Shown here in pieces: positions 1 to 5,821 of a stretch of 7,428 nt of DNA. Position numbers and translations under genes: made by a program. The notes under the pieces were generated by a model, which searched no databases, was not told the DNA's origin, and worked only from the letters and a program-made list of their open reading frames with translations. The stretch covers positions 1-7,428 of the forward strand of contig JAKLHH010000349.1 in the NCBI GenBank assembly GCA_022710245.1, in the 5' to 3' direction. This DNA is from Myxococcota bacterium (lineage in GTDB: Bacteria; Myxococcota; Polyangia; GCA-2747355; JAKLHH01). The stretch's first letter is position 1. Each line of letters opens with the position of its first letter.

Positions 1-1
1 G

Positions 2-61
2 CCGAGGCGAGGACCACTCGGCCCAAGGACCCTCGTCGAGCGCCAGGAGCGTGTGCTCCAC
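2..61 (-). CDS. possible leftward partial gene or gene remnant at the left edge
   Basis: A leftward frame is open from position 157 (after an in-frame TGA at 160-158) to the window edge. In its last 80 bases it has coding-like third positions (mostly G or C) and a plausible peptide containing EHTLLALDEGPWAEWS. The only standard start codon in frame is GTG at 61-59, and no convincing Shine-Dalgarno sequence precedes it. An AAGGAG lies farther upstream (about 118-123) but has no ATG, GTG or TTG at a usable distance. I do not recognise a family. The opposite strand is also open for 32 codons, up to a stop at 98-100, so the strand is uncertain. The stretch also carries one arm of an inverted repeat. 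It could be the N-terminus of a real gene, a decayed fragment, or chance. Confidence 0.2.
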   Translation of the reverse strand, partial: MEHTLLALDEGPWAEWSSPR

Positions 62-147
62 CCGGGCGATCAGCGCTCGGCGAATCGGCCCCCGACGTGA
101 CTCGCGCCCAGCGTTCTCCTTGCCAAGGTCCGCGGGCCGAGTGGTCC
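11..147. repeat. imperfect inverted repeat, 21 bp arms
   Basis: Bases 11-31 and 127-147 are reverse complements at 19 of 21 positions. The outer 14 bp (11-24, GGACCACTCGGCCC, and 134-147) match perfectly, then come two mismatches and five more paired bases. The arms are 95 bp apart. A second inverted pair is nested with the first: 71-80 (CAGCGCTCGG) matches 146-155, and extends to GATC on both sides with a single-base bulge. Arms this long this close together are unlikely by chance even in GC-rich DNA. They could be ends of a small non-autonomous element, a long-range RNA stem, or an inverted duplication. No flanking target duplication was identified. Confidence 0.6.
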
Positions 148-176
148 GAGCGCTGGATCAGCCCCGGGCCCTGGCG

Positions 177-352
177 TCAGCCGACGCGCCCCTGCATCAG
201 CCGACGTGATTGCAGGACCAGCGCGAGAGGGCCCCTGCGTCAGCCGACGTGATTGCAGGACCAGCGCGAGAGGGCCTGCGTCAGCCGACGTGATTGCAGG
301 ACCAGCGCGAGAGGGCCCCTGCGTCAGCCGACGTGATTGCAGGACCAGCGCG
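177..352. repeat. tandem direct repeat array, 41-43 bp unit
   Basis: Three full and two partial head-to-tail units are visible: a degenerate first unit at 177-196, full units at 197-239 (43 bp), 240-280 (41 bp, lacking two C) and 281-323 (43 bp), and a truncated unit at 324-352. Each begins TCAGCCGACGTGATTGCAGG and ends near CCCCTGCG. Full copies are identical apart from the 2 bp deletion, so the array is recent or homogenised. Within each unit GCAGG (212-216 in the first) can pair with CCTGC (234-238), and CGTC can pair with GACG around the unit junction. There are no unique spacers, so this is not a CRISPR. It lies beyond the 3' end of the leftward operon. Confidence 0.9.
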
Positions 353-457
353 ACGTGAGCGCAGCGCCATCGCGCGGAGGCGCGTGAGCGACAGCGCCCT
401 TGGCATCAGTCTACGTGAGCGCAGCGCCATCGCGCGGAGGCGCGTGCGCGACAGCGC
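353..457. repeat. two-copy 45 bp direct repeat on a 60 bp period
   Basis: Bases 353-397 and 413-457 are identical except for one position (A at 387, C at 447). Each begins ACGTGAGCGCAGCGCCATCG. Each copy contains a perfect hairpin, CGCGC-GGAG-GCGCG (371-384 in the first copy). The second copy is headed by TCAGTCTACGTGAG (406-419), clearly related to the head of the 43 bp array upstream. The two repeat types therefore seem to share an ACGTGA-containing head with different tails. The segment starts 14 bp beyond the stop codon of the leftward operon, so the hairpins could act on the 3' end of that transcript. They lack a T-tract on either strand and are not a canonical intrinsic terminator. Confidence 0.85.
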
Positions 458-470
458 GACAGCGCACAGA

Positions 471-1163
471 TCAGCCGTCGGCGCCGGAGTCGGAGTCGGA
501 GTCAAGCGAGGCGCCCGGCTGCAGATACGGGTTCGACCTGCGCTCTGCGCCGATGCTCGTCTCGGGCCCGTGCCCGCTGTAGACCACCACCTCATCCTCG
601 AGCGTGAGGAGCTGCTCGCGGATAGAGGTGAGCAGCGCGCGCGTGGAGCCCCCCGGGAGATCGGTCCGGCCAACGGAGCCCGCGAAGAGCGTGTCGCCGA
701 CGAAGACCACGCCCTCGGCGGCGAAGTAGAGGCAGCAGCCACCGGCGGTGTGGCCTGGAGTGGAGAGGACGCTGGCCCGCAGCCCACCGACCTCGATCGC
801 CTCGCCCGCCGCGAGCTCGCGTGAGACGGTGGGCACCTCCACCTCGTCGAGCCCGAACATCGCCGCCTGGTGCGGCAGGTGCTCGAGGTAGGGGCGCTCG
901 GCAGCGGTGAGCGCGAGCGGCGCCCCCAGGAGACGCTGCAGCGGGGCGACCGCCCCCGCGTGGTCGATGTGCGCGTGGGTGCAGACGAGGAGCTGCACGT
1001 CGAGGCCGAGCCGTCGCACCTCGCCGAGGATCCGCTCGGGCTCGCTGCCAGGGTCGATCACGATCGCCTTGCGGCTCGCGGCCTCGGCGGCGAGGTAGCA
1101 GTTCTCCAGGAACGGCCCGTTCGTCACCACCTCGACGAGGAGCCCGCCGTGGGAGGTCCCCAT
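471..1163 (-). CDS. metallo-beta-lactamase-fold hydrolase, glyoxalase II/YcbL type
   Basis: A 230-residue cytoplasmic metallo-hydrolase of the MBL superfamily. The metal-binding HxHxDH motif is complete (THAHIDH, residues 62-68). Later ligands are also present: His138 in STPGHTAGG, Asp157 in VGDTLFAGSVGRTDLPGG, and His198 in YSGHGPETSIGAERRSNPYL. These are the signatures of the glyoxalase II/YcbL branch, which hydrolyses thioesters such as S-lactoylglutathione. Related persulfide dioxygenases cannot be excluded, so the substrate is open. There is no signal peptide. ATG at 1163-1161 is chosen because AGGAGGG (1174-1168) sits just upstream and the family-like sequence starts here. The frame stays open farther upstream, but only inside the preceding gene. 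The stop and start overlap as TGATG, indicating translational coupling to the protease gene. The C-terminus after NPYL is an odd acidic tail (DSDSDSGADG), coded partly by three tandem hexanucleotides. Confidence 0.93.
   Translation of the reverse strand: MGTSHGGLLVEVVTNGPFLENCYLAAEAASRKAIVIDPGSEPERILGEVRRLGLDVQLLVCTHAHIDHAGAVAPLQRLLGAPLALTAAERPYLEHLPHQAAMFGLDEVEVPTVSRELAAGEAIEVGGLRASVLSTPGHTAGGCCLYFAAEGVVFVGDTLFAGSVGRTDLPGGSTRALLTSIREQLLTLEDEVVVYSGHGPETSIGAERRSNPYLQPGASLDSDSDSGADG
486..503. repeat. GGAGTC hexanucleotide microsatellite, three copies
   Basis: Three perfect tandem copies of GGAGTC lie inside the 3' end of the hydrolase gene and encode Asp-Ser-Asp-Ser-Asp-Ser in the C-terminal tail. 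Gain or loss of one unit would add or remove two residues without changing the frame. Confidence 0.85.
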
Positions 1164-1165
1164 CA
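1161..1165 (-). other. TGATG stop/start overlap (translational coupling)
   Basis: Read leftward, the protease stop TGA (1165-1163) shares its last base with the hydrolase start ATG (1163-1161). With AGGAGGG at 1174-1168 inside the protease reading frame, this is a typical termination-reinitiation junction and supports co-translation of the two genes. Confidence 0.85.
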
Positions 1166-3544
1166 CGCCCTCCTGCTGCAGCGTGTCCTGCGCAGGCCGA
1201 CGAGCAGCCCGAGGAGCGCGAGCACCAGCGGGAGCCCGGCGGCCCCGGCGCCGCTCACGCTGCACCCGCTCGAGTCCGGCTCGCAGATCCCCTTGCGGCA
1301 GGTGCCGACGCGATCGGTGCCCTCGTGGCAGCGCTCGCCCTCGAGCACCGGCTGCACGTCGCAGCTCTTCTTCGCCTCGTCGCAGGTCGCCGCCACGCAG
1401 GGATTGCCCGGCGCCGCGCAGCGCGGCGAGCCGACGCACTTGCCCGCCTGGCAGACCTCGCCGAAGGTGCAGAACTGCTGGTCGTCGCAGGCCTCACCGT
1501 CGGGCCGCGCCTGTCCGCTGCAGGCGCCGCTCGGCTCCTGGCAGGTCTGCTCGGTGCACGGATCGTCGCTCTTGCAGACCACGGCCTTGCCGGCGACGCA
1601 GGCCCCCGCCTGGCAGGTCTCCTTGCCGTTGCAGAGCTTGCCGTCGTCGCAGTCGGCGTCCTTGACGCAGGCGACCAGCGAGGTCGACGGGTCGCCGTAG
1701 AGGTTCGCCTCGAACACGGTGAACCACGCGATGCCGCTCACCGAGGTGCCGGTGGCGAGCCCCACCTTCGCCTGGAAGAGCGAGTCACCGAGCGGGTGGT
1801 TATCGAGGAGCAGGGCCACCGAGTCGCGGGCCAGGTTGAAGATGCTGGTGTCCTGCACCACGTAGGCTACCCGCGTGCTGGAGACGGTGGCGATGGCGCC
1901 CTGCCGCAGGAGCCCGGCGCCCAGGTTGTCCGCGTCCTCGGGCGTGCCGTTCGAGCAGCTGTTGTGGAAGACGATCGAGGGCCGCGTGTCGTCGAGCTGG
2001 CGCAGCGAGTCGTAGGTGAGGAAGGGCGAGTCGTCGACCTCGTTGAAGTTCGGCCAGCCGCTGCTGTCGTCGTCCTTCACGAAGACGTGGCGCCAGATGG
2101 CGTCCGAGGAGCCGTGCCCGACCATGGTGACGAGCCCGTAGCCCTTCTTCCACTCGGCGATGACGTTCTCCTGGCTGAGCGGCGCGTCGGTCTCCGCCTT
2201 GGACGGGTCGAGGCCGGCCTTCTCGTAGAGGCGGAAGCGGGTGAAGCCGTGGTCCTTGATCGCTTGATCCCAGATCGGATCGGCGACGGCGGCGGCGCCG
2301 TCCATGCGTCCGAGGCTCGGCTGGTTGTACTCGCCCTTGTAGAAGAGCATCGCCGCGGGCTGCAGCACGCGCTTGCGCCAGGCGCGGTCGCCACCCTCGG
2401 TGGCGTAGCCGATCAGCTTGTCGAGGACCTTGTCGAGGACGCTCACGTTGCTGTCGTAGATGGGGATGCGGCCGACCAGCACCTCGGGGGTGAAGTCCAC
2501 CCCGGCGTCGCCCTTGTCGTCGGGATACTCGCCGAACTTGCCGTCGCCGTCGAGGTCCCAGTTGCCCGTCAGGTCGGCGTAGTAGTAGTCGCTCGGCGCC
2601 TCCTTCTCGTCGGTGGTGAGGTCCTTGAGCAGCGGCGAGACGAGCTTCATCGGCACGCCAGGCCGCCGCGGGTCGGGGTTGCCGACGAGGAGGAGGTACG
2701 TCAGGTTCAGCGCCTTGTAGTTCTGCTGCAGCCAGCCCCGGATGCGCTCCGCGTCCCCCTCGCCGTCCTTGATCTTGATCGCGGCGCGGTCCGCGTCCTT
2801 GACGATCGTCACCGCCAGCCCCTGCGCCTCCTTCACCTTGACGAAGCCCTCCAGGCGGGTCGAGGCGGAGGAGAGCACGTCGGGGATGACGATCGCGTAG
2901 CCCGGCTTCGCCGCCGTGTCGGCGAGGCGCGCCTGGTACCAGGCGGCGGCCTGGTCCGCGTTCGCCACCGCCGCGAGGTGCGGCAGGAGCTGCGCGTCGG
3001 GCGCGGGCGGCCGCTCGTCGCGCAGCCGGTAGTGCACCAGCACCTCGGTCTGGCGATCGAGGAGCAGCTCGCCGGCCGAGTGGCGGTAGCGGAGCGGCAC
3101 GTGGCGGAGGTGCAGGACGAGGAGCCCCCGGCGGTTGCTGATCCGCCCGCGCAGGACCGGCTGGGCCGGGAAGATCTCCGCGCCGTAGGCCTGCGGGTCG
3201 CGCCCGCCCTCGAGGCGGAGCTCGCCCGAGTGGTAGCGCGCCTCGCGACCGAGGACGAGGATCGGCGGGTTGGGCTTCAGCGAGGCGCGGCCGGGGAGGG
3301 TGTCGACCGGTCCGCTCCGCACCTCGAGCCGGAGCGAGGCGAGGTCAGCGCCGGGGTGGAGGGCGACCTGCACCTCGCGCTCGGGCAGCGCCGGCCGGCC
3401 CGGCGTGAGGTCGCCAGTGTAGCCGGGCAGCCGCAGCTGCGGCCCGGCAGGGGCGCGCGGCGGGGCCAGGGTCAGGCGGGTGCGCGGGCCGGCGAGCGCG
3501 GCCGCGGGGAGGAGGGCGATCACGATCAGGGTGAGGGCTCTCAT
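1163..3544 (-). CDS. secreted gingipain-like cysteine protease (peptidase C25) with Cys-rich region and MYXO-CTERM-like tail
   Basis: A 793-residue exported protease. Residues 1-19 form a Sec signal peptide (MRALTLIVIALLPAAALAG). Residues about 210-625 match the C25 (gingipain) pattern: YLLLVGNPD (283-291), SDYYYADLTGNWD with an acidic, calcium-site-like DLDGDGKFGE (330-339), and PEVLVGRIP (353-361). The predicted catalytic His477 lies in VGHGSSDAIW and Cys530 in IVFHNSCSNG, and NLYGDPS closes the domain. Residues 626-755 carry about twenty Cys, probably disulfide-bonded. The C-terminus has a Cys (761), a hydrophobic span (about 769-784) and RRTRCSRR. This is the layout of MYXO-CTERM tails processed by myxosortase, though the motif is a loose version. 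The start is supported by AGGAGG (3555-3550), five bases before ATG. It lies 10 nt after the lipoprotein gene and overlaps the next gene by one base. Cleavage specificity cannot be read from the sequence. Confidence 0.92.
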   Translation of the reverse strand: MRALTLIVIALLPAAALAGPRTRLTLAPPRAPAGPQLRLPGYTGDLTPGRPALPEREVQVALHPGADLASLRLEVRSGPVDTLPGRASLKPNPPILVLGREARYHSGELRLEGGRDPQAYGAEIFPAQPVLRGRISNRRGLLVLHLRHVPLRYRHSAGELLLDRQTEVLVHYRLRDERPPAPDAQLLPHLAAVANADQAAAWYQARLADTAAKPGYAIVIPDVLSSASTRLEGFVKVKEAQGLAVTIVKDADRAAIKIKDGEGDAERIRGWLQQNYKALNLTYLLLVGNPDPRRPGVPMKLVSPLLKDLTTDEKEAPSDYYYADLTGNWDLDGDGKFGEYPDDKGDAGVDFTPEVLVGRIPIYDSNVSVLDKVLDKLIGYATEGGDRAWRKRVLQPAAMLFYKGEYNQPSLGRMDGAAAVADPIWDQAIKDHGFTRFRLYEKAGLDPSKAETDAPLSQENVIAEWKKGYGLVTMVGHGSSDAIWRHVFVKDDDSSGWPNFNEVDDSPFLTYDSLRQLDDTRPSIVFHNSCSNGTPEDADNLGAGLLRQGAIATVSSTRVAYVVQDTSIFNLARDSVALLLDNHPLGDSLFQAKVGLATGTSVSGIAWFTVFEANLYGDPSTSLVACVKDADCDDGKLCNGKETCQAGACVAGKAVVCKSDDPCTEQTCQEPSGACSGQARPDGEACDDQQFCTFGEVCQAGKCVGSPRCAAPGNPCVAATCDEAKKSCDVQPVLEGERCHEGTDRVGTCRKGICEPDSSGCSVSGAGAAGLPLVLALLGLLVGLRRTRCSRRA

Positions 3545-3554
3545 GGTCTCCTCC

Positions 3555-5654
3555 TCAGTTCGCGGCCAGCCAGGTGAGGATGGCGTCGAGGGTTGTGGCG
3601 GGCAGGTCGAGCGGCAGCACCGCCGACTCCCACAGCGGATCGCTCGCCGCCGCGGCCGCGAAGAGGTGCGTGGTGCCGGTCAGGGTCTTGACGGTGAGGC
3701 TCTGCTTGCCGCTCGCGGTGATGGCCTCCAGCTGCTCGGGCGGGACCTGCAGGTCCGCGTCGCCTCGCAGCGCGAGCACCGGCCCGTTGAAGCCGGTGAG
3801 CAGGCTGGTGCCGTCGAGGGTGAGGAGCTCCTTCCAGAGCGCCGCGGAGATGGTGCGGTAGACCGGCTGCTCGAAGGTGCCGTCCTTGAGCTTCTGCAGG
3901 GTCGCGCCGATCTGCTGCGCCTGCTGGGTCTGGAAGTTGGTGGAGAAGCCGGCCGCCTTGACGTGCGCGATGGCGCTGTAGGTGATCATCTTCTCCAGCT
4001 CCTTGAGCACCGGCGTCAGGGCGATGTAGCCGCGCACCTGCTTGCCCGGGAGCGCGGAGAGCGCGAGCAGCGAGGCGGTGCTGAACGAGAGGACGAAGAC
4101 CTTGTCCTTGTCGATGGAGGTCGCGCCAGCGAGCGCATCGAGAGCCGCGCCGACGTCGGCGGTGAGCGCGGCGAGGGTGGCCTTGGTCGCGTCGCCCTTG
4201 CTGGCGCCGTGCCCGCGGGGGTCGAAGCGGAGCGAGGCGTACCCGGCGTGCGCGAGGTGCGCCGCGAGGTGGCGGAAGAGATCGATCTGTGGCAGCCGGG
4301 AGAAGGGCGCGTCGCGGTCCTTCGCGAAGAGGTCGGAGACGAGCAGCACCGCGGGGAGCGCGCCCGACTTGCCGGTGGGCCGGGTCAGCGCTCCGGCGAG
4401 GGTGGTCCCGTCCGCCGAGCTGAAGGTCGTGGTGGTCTCGGTGAGGTCGGTGGGGAGCGCGGCGGGCGTGAACGCGGTGGCGGTCTTCGCCGGGCCCAGG
4501 TTCAGGTCCGCCGGGGTCCCCACCGAGCGGGTCCAGGTCATCTCCTCGCCGACCAGGTGGATGGTGAGCGGCAGCTCATCCTGGTAGGTGACGACGAGGT
4601 CCTGGTCGGGGAAGCTGAGGACCGGCTTCTCGTCGGTGTAGGCGGCGTCGGCGGTCACGGTCACGGTGCCCACCGCGCTCGCCTCGGGCCAGAAGACCTC
4701 GAGCTGCTGCGTGCCCTTCTTCACCTTGTCGTAGCGGCGGAGCGCCAGCGTGTAGAAGACCGGTGAGAAGCAGCCGAGGGACCAGCCCGGGTGCTCGAGG
4801 CCGCCGAGCATGGGCACCGGCGGCGCCTTGCCCGTGTAGGAGAGCGAGCTGCTGGCGAGCTTGTCCAGGCGCTGGAAGGTGACGCTCCCCGCGCCGCCCG
4901 CGAAGCTCGCCTTGCCCCAGCGGCGGCGGCCGACGTTCCCCTCGGTGTAGGAGTCGTCGAACTCGAGCCCCTTCACCTCGAGCCCGCTCGCGTCGAGGTC
5001 ATAGCGCACCAGGCTCCGGCGGAAGAGGCCCTTCCAGCCGCCGCCGCCACCGGTGTGGTCGATGTAGAGGTCGAAGCTGACCGACTCGGTGAGGCGGCCC
5101 GAGGCCTGCTGCCCGAGGTCGAGGTTCATCCGCCCCATGATCCAGTCGGGGTACTGGTCGGAGGTCAGCTGATAGACGAGCGTCGTGTCAGGCCAGCCGG
5201 CCGCGCAGGTGAGCCCGTCCGTCGAGAGACGGTAGCCCGACTGGCACTCGCAGCGCGCGAGGCTGCCGGACACGGTGCAGCTGCCGTGGCCGGAGCAGGT
5301 GACGCCGGCGCAGGGATCGCCGCAGCCGAGGCCGTCGGCGCTCGCCGCGAAGCCGTCGGCGCAGAGGCAGCGCGCCTTCCCCTGCACCGAGGCGCAGGTG
5401 CCGTGGCCGGAGCAGGTGACGCCGGCGCAGAGCGAGCCGTCGCTCTGCGGGAGGCAGAGCCAGCCAGAGGCCGAGGGTGAGTAGCCCGGCTGACAGAGGC
5501 AGGTCGCGACGGCGCCCGCCGCGGTCGGCACCGCCGCGCAGGTCCCGTGCCCCGAGCAGTCGAAGTCGGCGCACGGCGAGCGGTCCGGTGTCGTGTGGCA
5601 CCCGGCGAGGAGCGCGAGCGCGAGCGGAGCGAGGGTCGTCAGGGAACGGAGCAC
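3555..5654 (-). CDS. lipoprotein with three EGF-like modules and a C-terminal alpha/beta-hydrolase domain
   Basis: A 699-residue predicted lipoprotein. The signal peptide ends in the lipobox LLAGC with Cys19 as the lipidated residue. Three EGF-like six-Cys modules follow (about 28-67, 76-111, 115-150), each with a CSGHG(T/S)C core. Residues about 151-400 form an apparently beta-rich region that I do not recognise. Residues about 403-699 look like an alpha/beta hydrolase: RFDPRGHGAS (476-485), a nucleophile-elbow-like VLSFSTASLLAL with Ser525, acid Asp634 in RGDADLQVP, and His663 in TGTTHLF. The elbow is S-F-S-T-A instead of G-x-S-x-G, so activity is uncertain; esterase or peptidase is possible. 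The start is GTG at 5654-5652, chosen over an in-frame GTG seven codons upstream because AGGAGGT (5667-5661) is ideally spaced from it. This is the first gene of the leftward cluster, 10 nt before the protease. Confidence 0.85.
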   Translation of the reverse strand: MLRSLTTLAPLALALLAGCHTTPDRSPCADFDCSGHGTCAAVPTAAGAVATCLCQPGYSPSASGWLCLPQSDGSLCAGVTCSGHGTCASVQGKARCLCADGFAASADGLGCGDPCAGVTCSGHGSCTVSGSLARCECQSGYRLSTDGLTCAAGWPDTTLVYQLTSDQYPDWIMGRMNLDLGQQASGRLTESVSFDLYIDHTGGGGGWKGLFRRSLVRYDLDASGLEVKGLEFDDSYTEGNVGRRRWGKASFAGGAGSVTFQRLDKLASSSLSYTGKAPPVPMLGGLEHPGWSLGCFSPVFYTLALRRYDKVKKGTQQLEVFWPEASAVGTVTVTADAAYTDEKPVLSFPDQDLVVTYQDELPLTIHLVGEEMTWTRSVGTPADLNLGPAKTATAFTPAALPTDLTETTTTFSSADGTTLAGALTRPTGKSGALPAVLLVSDLFAKDRDAPFSRLPQIDLFRHLAAHLAHAGYASLRFDPRGHGASKGDATKATLAALTADVGAALDALAGATSIDKDKVFVLSFSTASLLALSALPGKQVRGYIALTPVLKELEKMITYSAIAHVKAAGFSTNFQTQQAQQIGATLQKLKDGTFEQPVYRTISAALWKELLTLDGTSLLTGFNGPVLALRGDADLQVPPEQLEAITASGKQSLTVKTLTGTTHLFAAAAASDPLWESAVLPLDLPATTLDAILTWLAAN
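5282..5430. repeat. 32 bp exact direct repeat inside EGF modules 2 and 3
   Basis: Bases 5282-5313 and 5399-5430 are identical over 32 bp, 117 bp (39 codons) apart. They encode the CAGVTCSGHG core of the second and third EGF modules. The rest of the two modules has diverged at the protein level. The DNA identity of the cores suggests module duplication or ongoing gene conversion. Confidence 0.85.
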
Positions 5655-5660
5655 GTGGGG

Positions 5661-5667
5661 ACCTCCT
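5661..5667 (-). promoter_or_regulatory. Shine-Dalgarno site fixing the lipoprotein GTG start
   Basis: AGGAGGT on the minus strand lies six bases before GTG at 5654-5652. It decides the start: using the upstream GTG (5675-5673) would place this ribosome site inside the coding sequence and add seven residues before a normal lipoprotein signal. Confidence 0.8.
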
Positions 5668-5703
5668 GGAAGCACGCCAGCGGCGGCCAGCGCGGCGTTC
5701 CGG

Positions 5704-5733
5704 AAAGTACACCGCGCTCAGCAGGTGGCGCAA
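5704..5733 (-). promoter_or_regulatory. weak candidate promoter for the leftward operon
   Basis: Read leftward, TTGCGC (5733-5728) and TACTTT (5709-5704) are separated by 18 bp, loosely resembling sigma-70 -35 and -10 boxes. This would give a leader of roughly 40 nt before the GTG start. In GC-rich myxobacterial DNA such matches are weak evidence. No sigma-54 type GG/GC element was seen in this spacer. Confidence 0.25.
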
Positions 5734-5766
5734 CGGCGGATGGCGCAGCCACGGCGCTCGCCGGTC

Positions 5767-5790
5767 GACCCGTACCCGGAGGTGCGGGTC
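5767..5790. promoter_or_regulatory. 10 bp stem-loop in the divergent spacer (operator or RNA hairpin candidate)
   Basis: GACCCGTACC (5767-5776) and GGTGCGGGTC (5781-5790) flank a four-base CGGA loop. As rightward RNA all ten positions pair, one of them as a U-G wobble. As DNA it is a dyad with one mismatch. It lies 41 bases before the kinase ATG and encloses a GGAGGTG that could serve as a ribosome site for the in-frame GTG at 5792. It has no following T-tract, so it is not an obvious terminator. A repressor or activator site for the divergent promoters, or a translation-masking hairpin, are the main readings. Confidence 0.55.
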
Positions 5791-5815
5791 AGTGCGCGGG
5801 GGGAGGGGTTTCGGC

Positions 5816-5821
5816 TATGAT
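5816..5821 (+). promoter_or_regulatory. TATGAT, candidate -10 box of the kinase gene
   Basis: TATGAT differs from TATAAT at one position and is one of the few AT-rich spots in the spacer. If it were used, transcription would begin about 5828, leaving the kinase ATG at 5831 almost leaderless. No good -35 hexamer stands 16-18 bp upstream (the region reads TGCGCG), so the call is weak. Confidence 0.25.

Noticed and set aside
177..457. CRISPR array
   Set aside because: Units are directly abutting, with no unique spacers. Nothing resembling a cas gene is in the window.
353..470. Intrinsic terminator of the leftward operon
   Set aside because: GC-rich hairpins are present, but no T-rich run follows in the leftward direction, so a canonical terminator cannot be claimed.
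281..824. Overlapping open frames on both strands across the repeats and hydrolase 3' end, with repeated peptides such as LRAMALRSRR
   Set aside because: The repeated peptides are simply the DNA repeats translated. The frames run through the real hydrolase gene on the other strand or frame and lack a family or plausible start.
1164..1439. N-terminal extension of the MBL hydrolase to 322 residues
   Set aside because: The extra 92 residues are Arg/Ala-rich shadow of the protease gene. ATG at 1163 has its own Shine-Dalgarno and begins the family-like sequence.
1325..3577. A 750-codon rightward open frame opposite the C25 protease gene
   Set aside because: It is the antisense shadow of a clearly recognisable protease gene, rich in Val/Arg/Ala/Leu/Glu low complexity with no domain, as expected from high GC3 on the other strand.
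5655..5675. Seven-codon longer start (GTG at 5675) for the lipoprotein
   Set aside because: It would bury the AGGAGGT ribosome site in the coding region. GTG at 5654 gives a standard lipoprotein signal.
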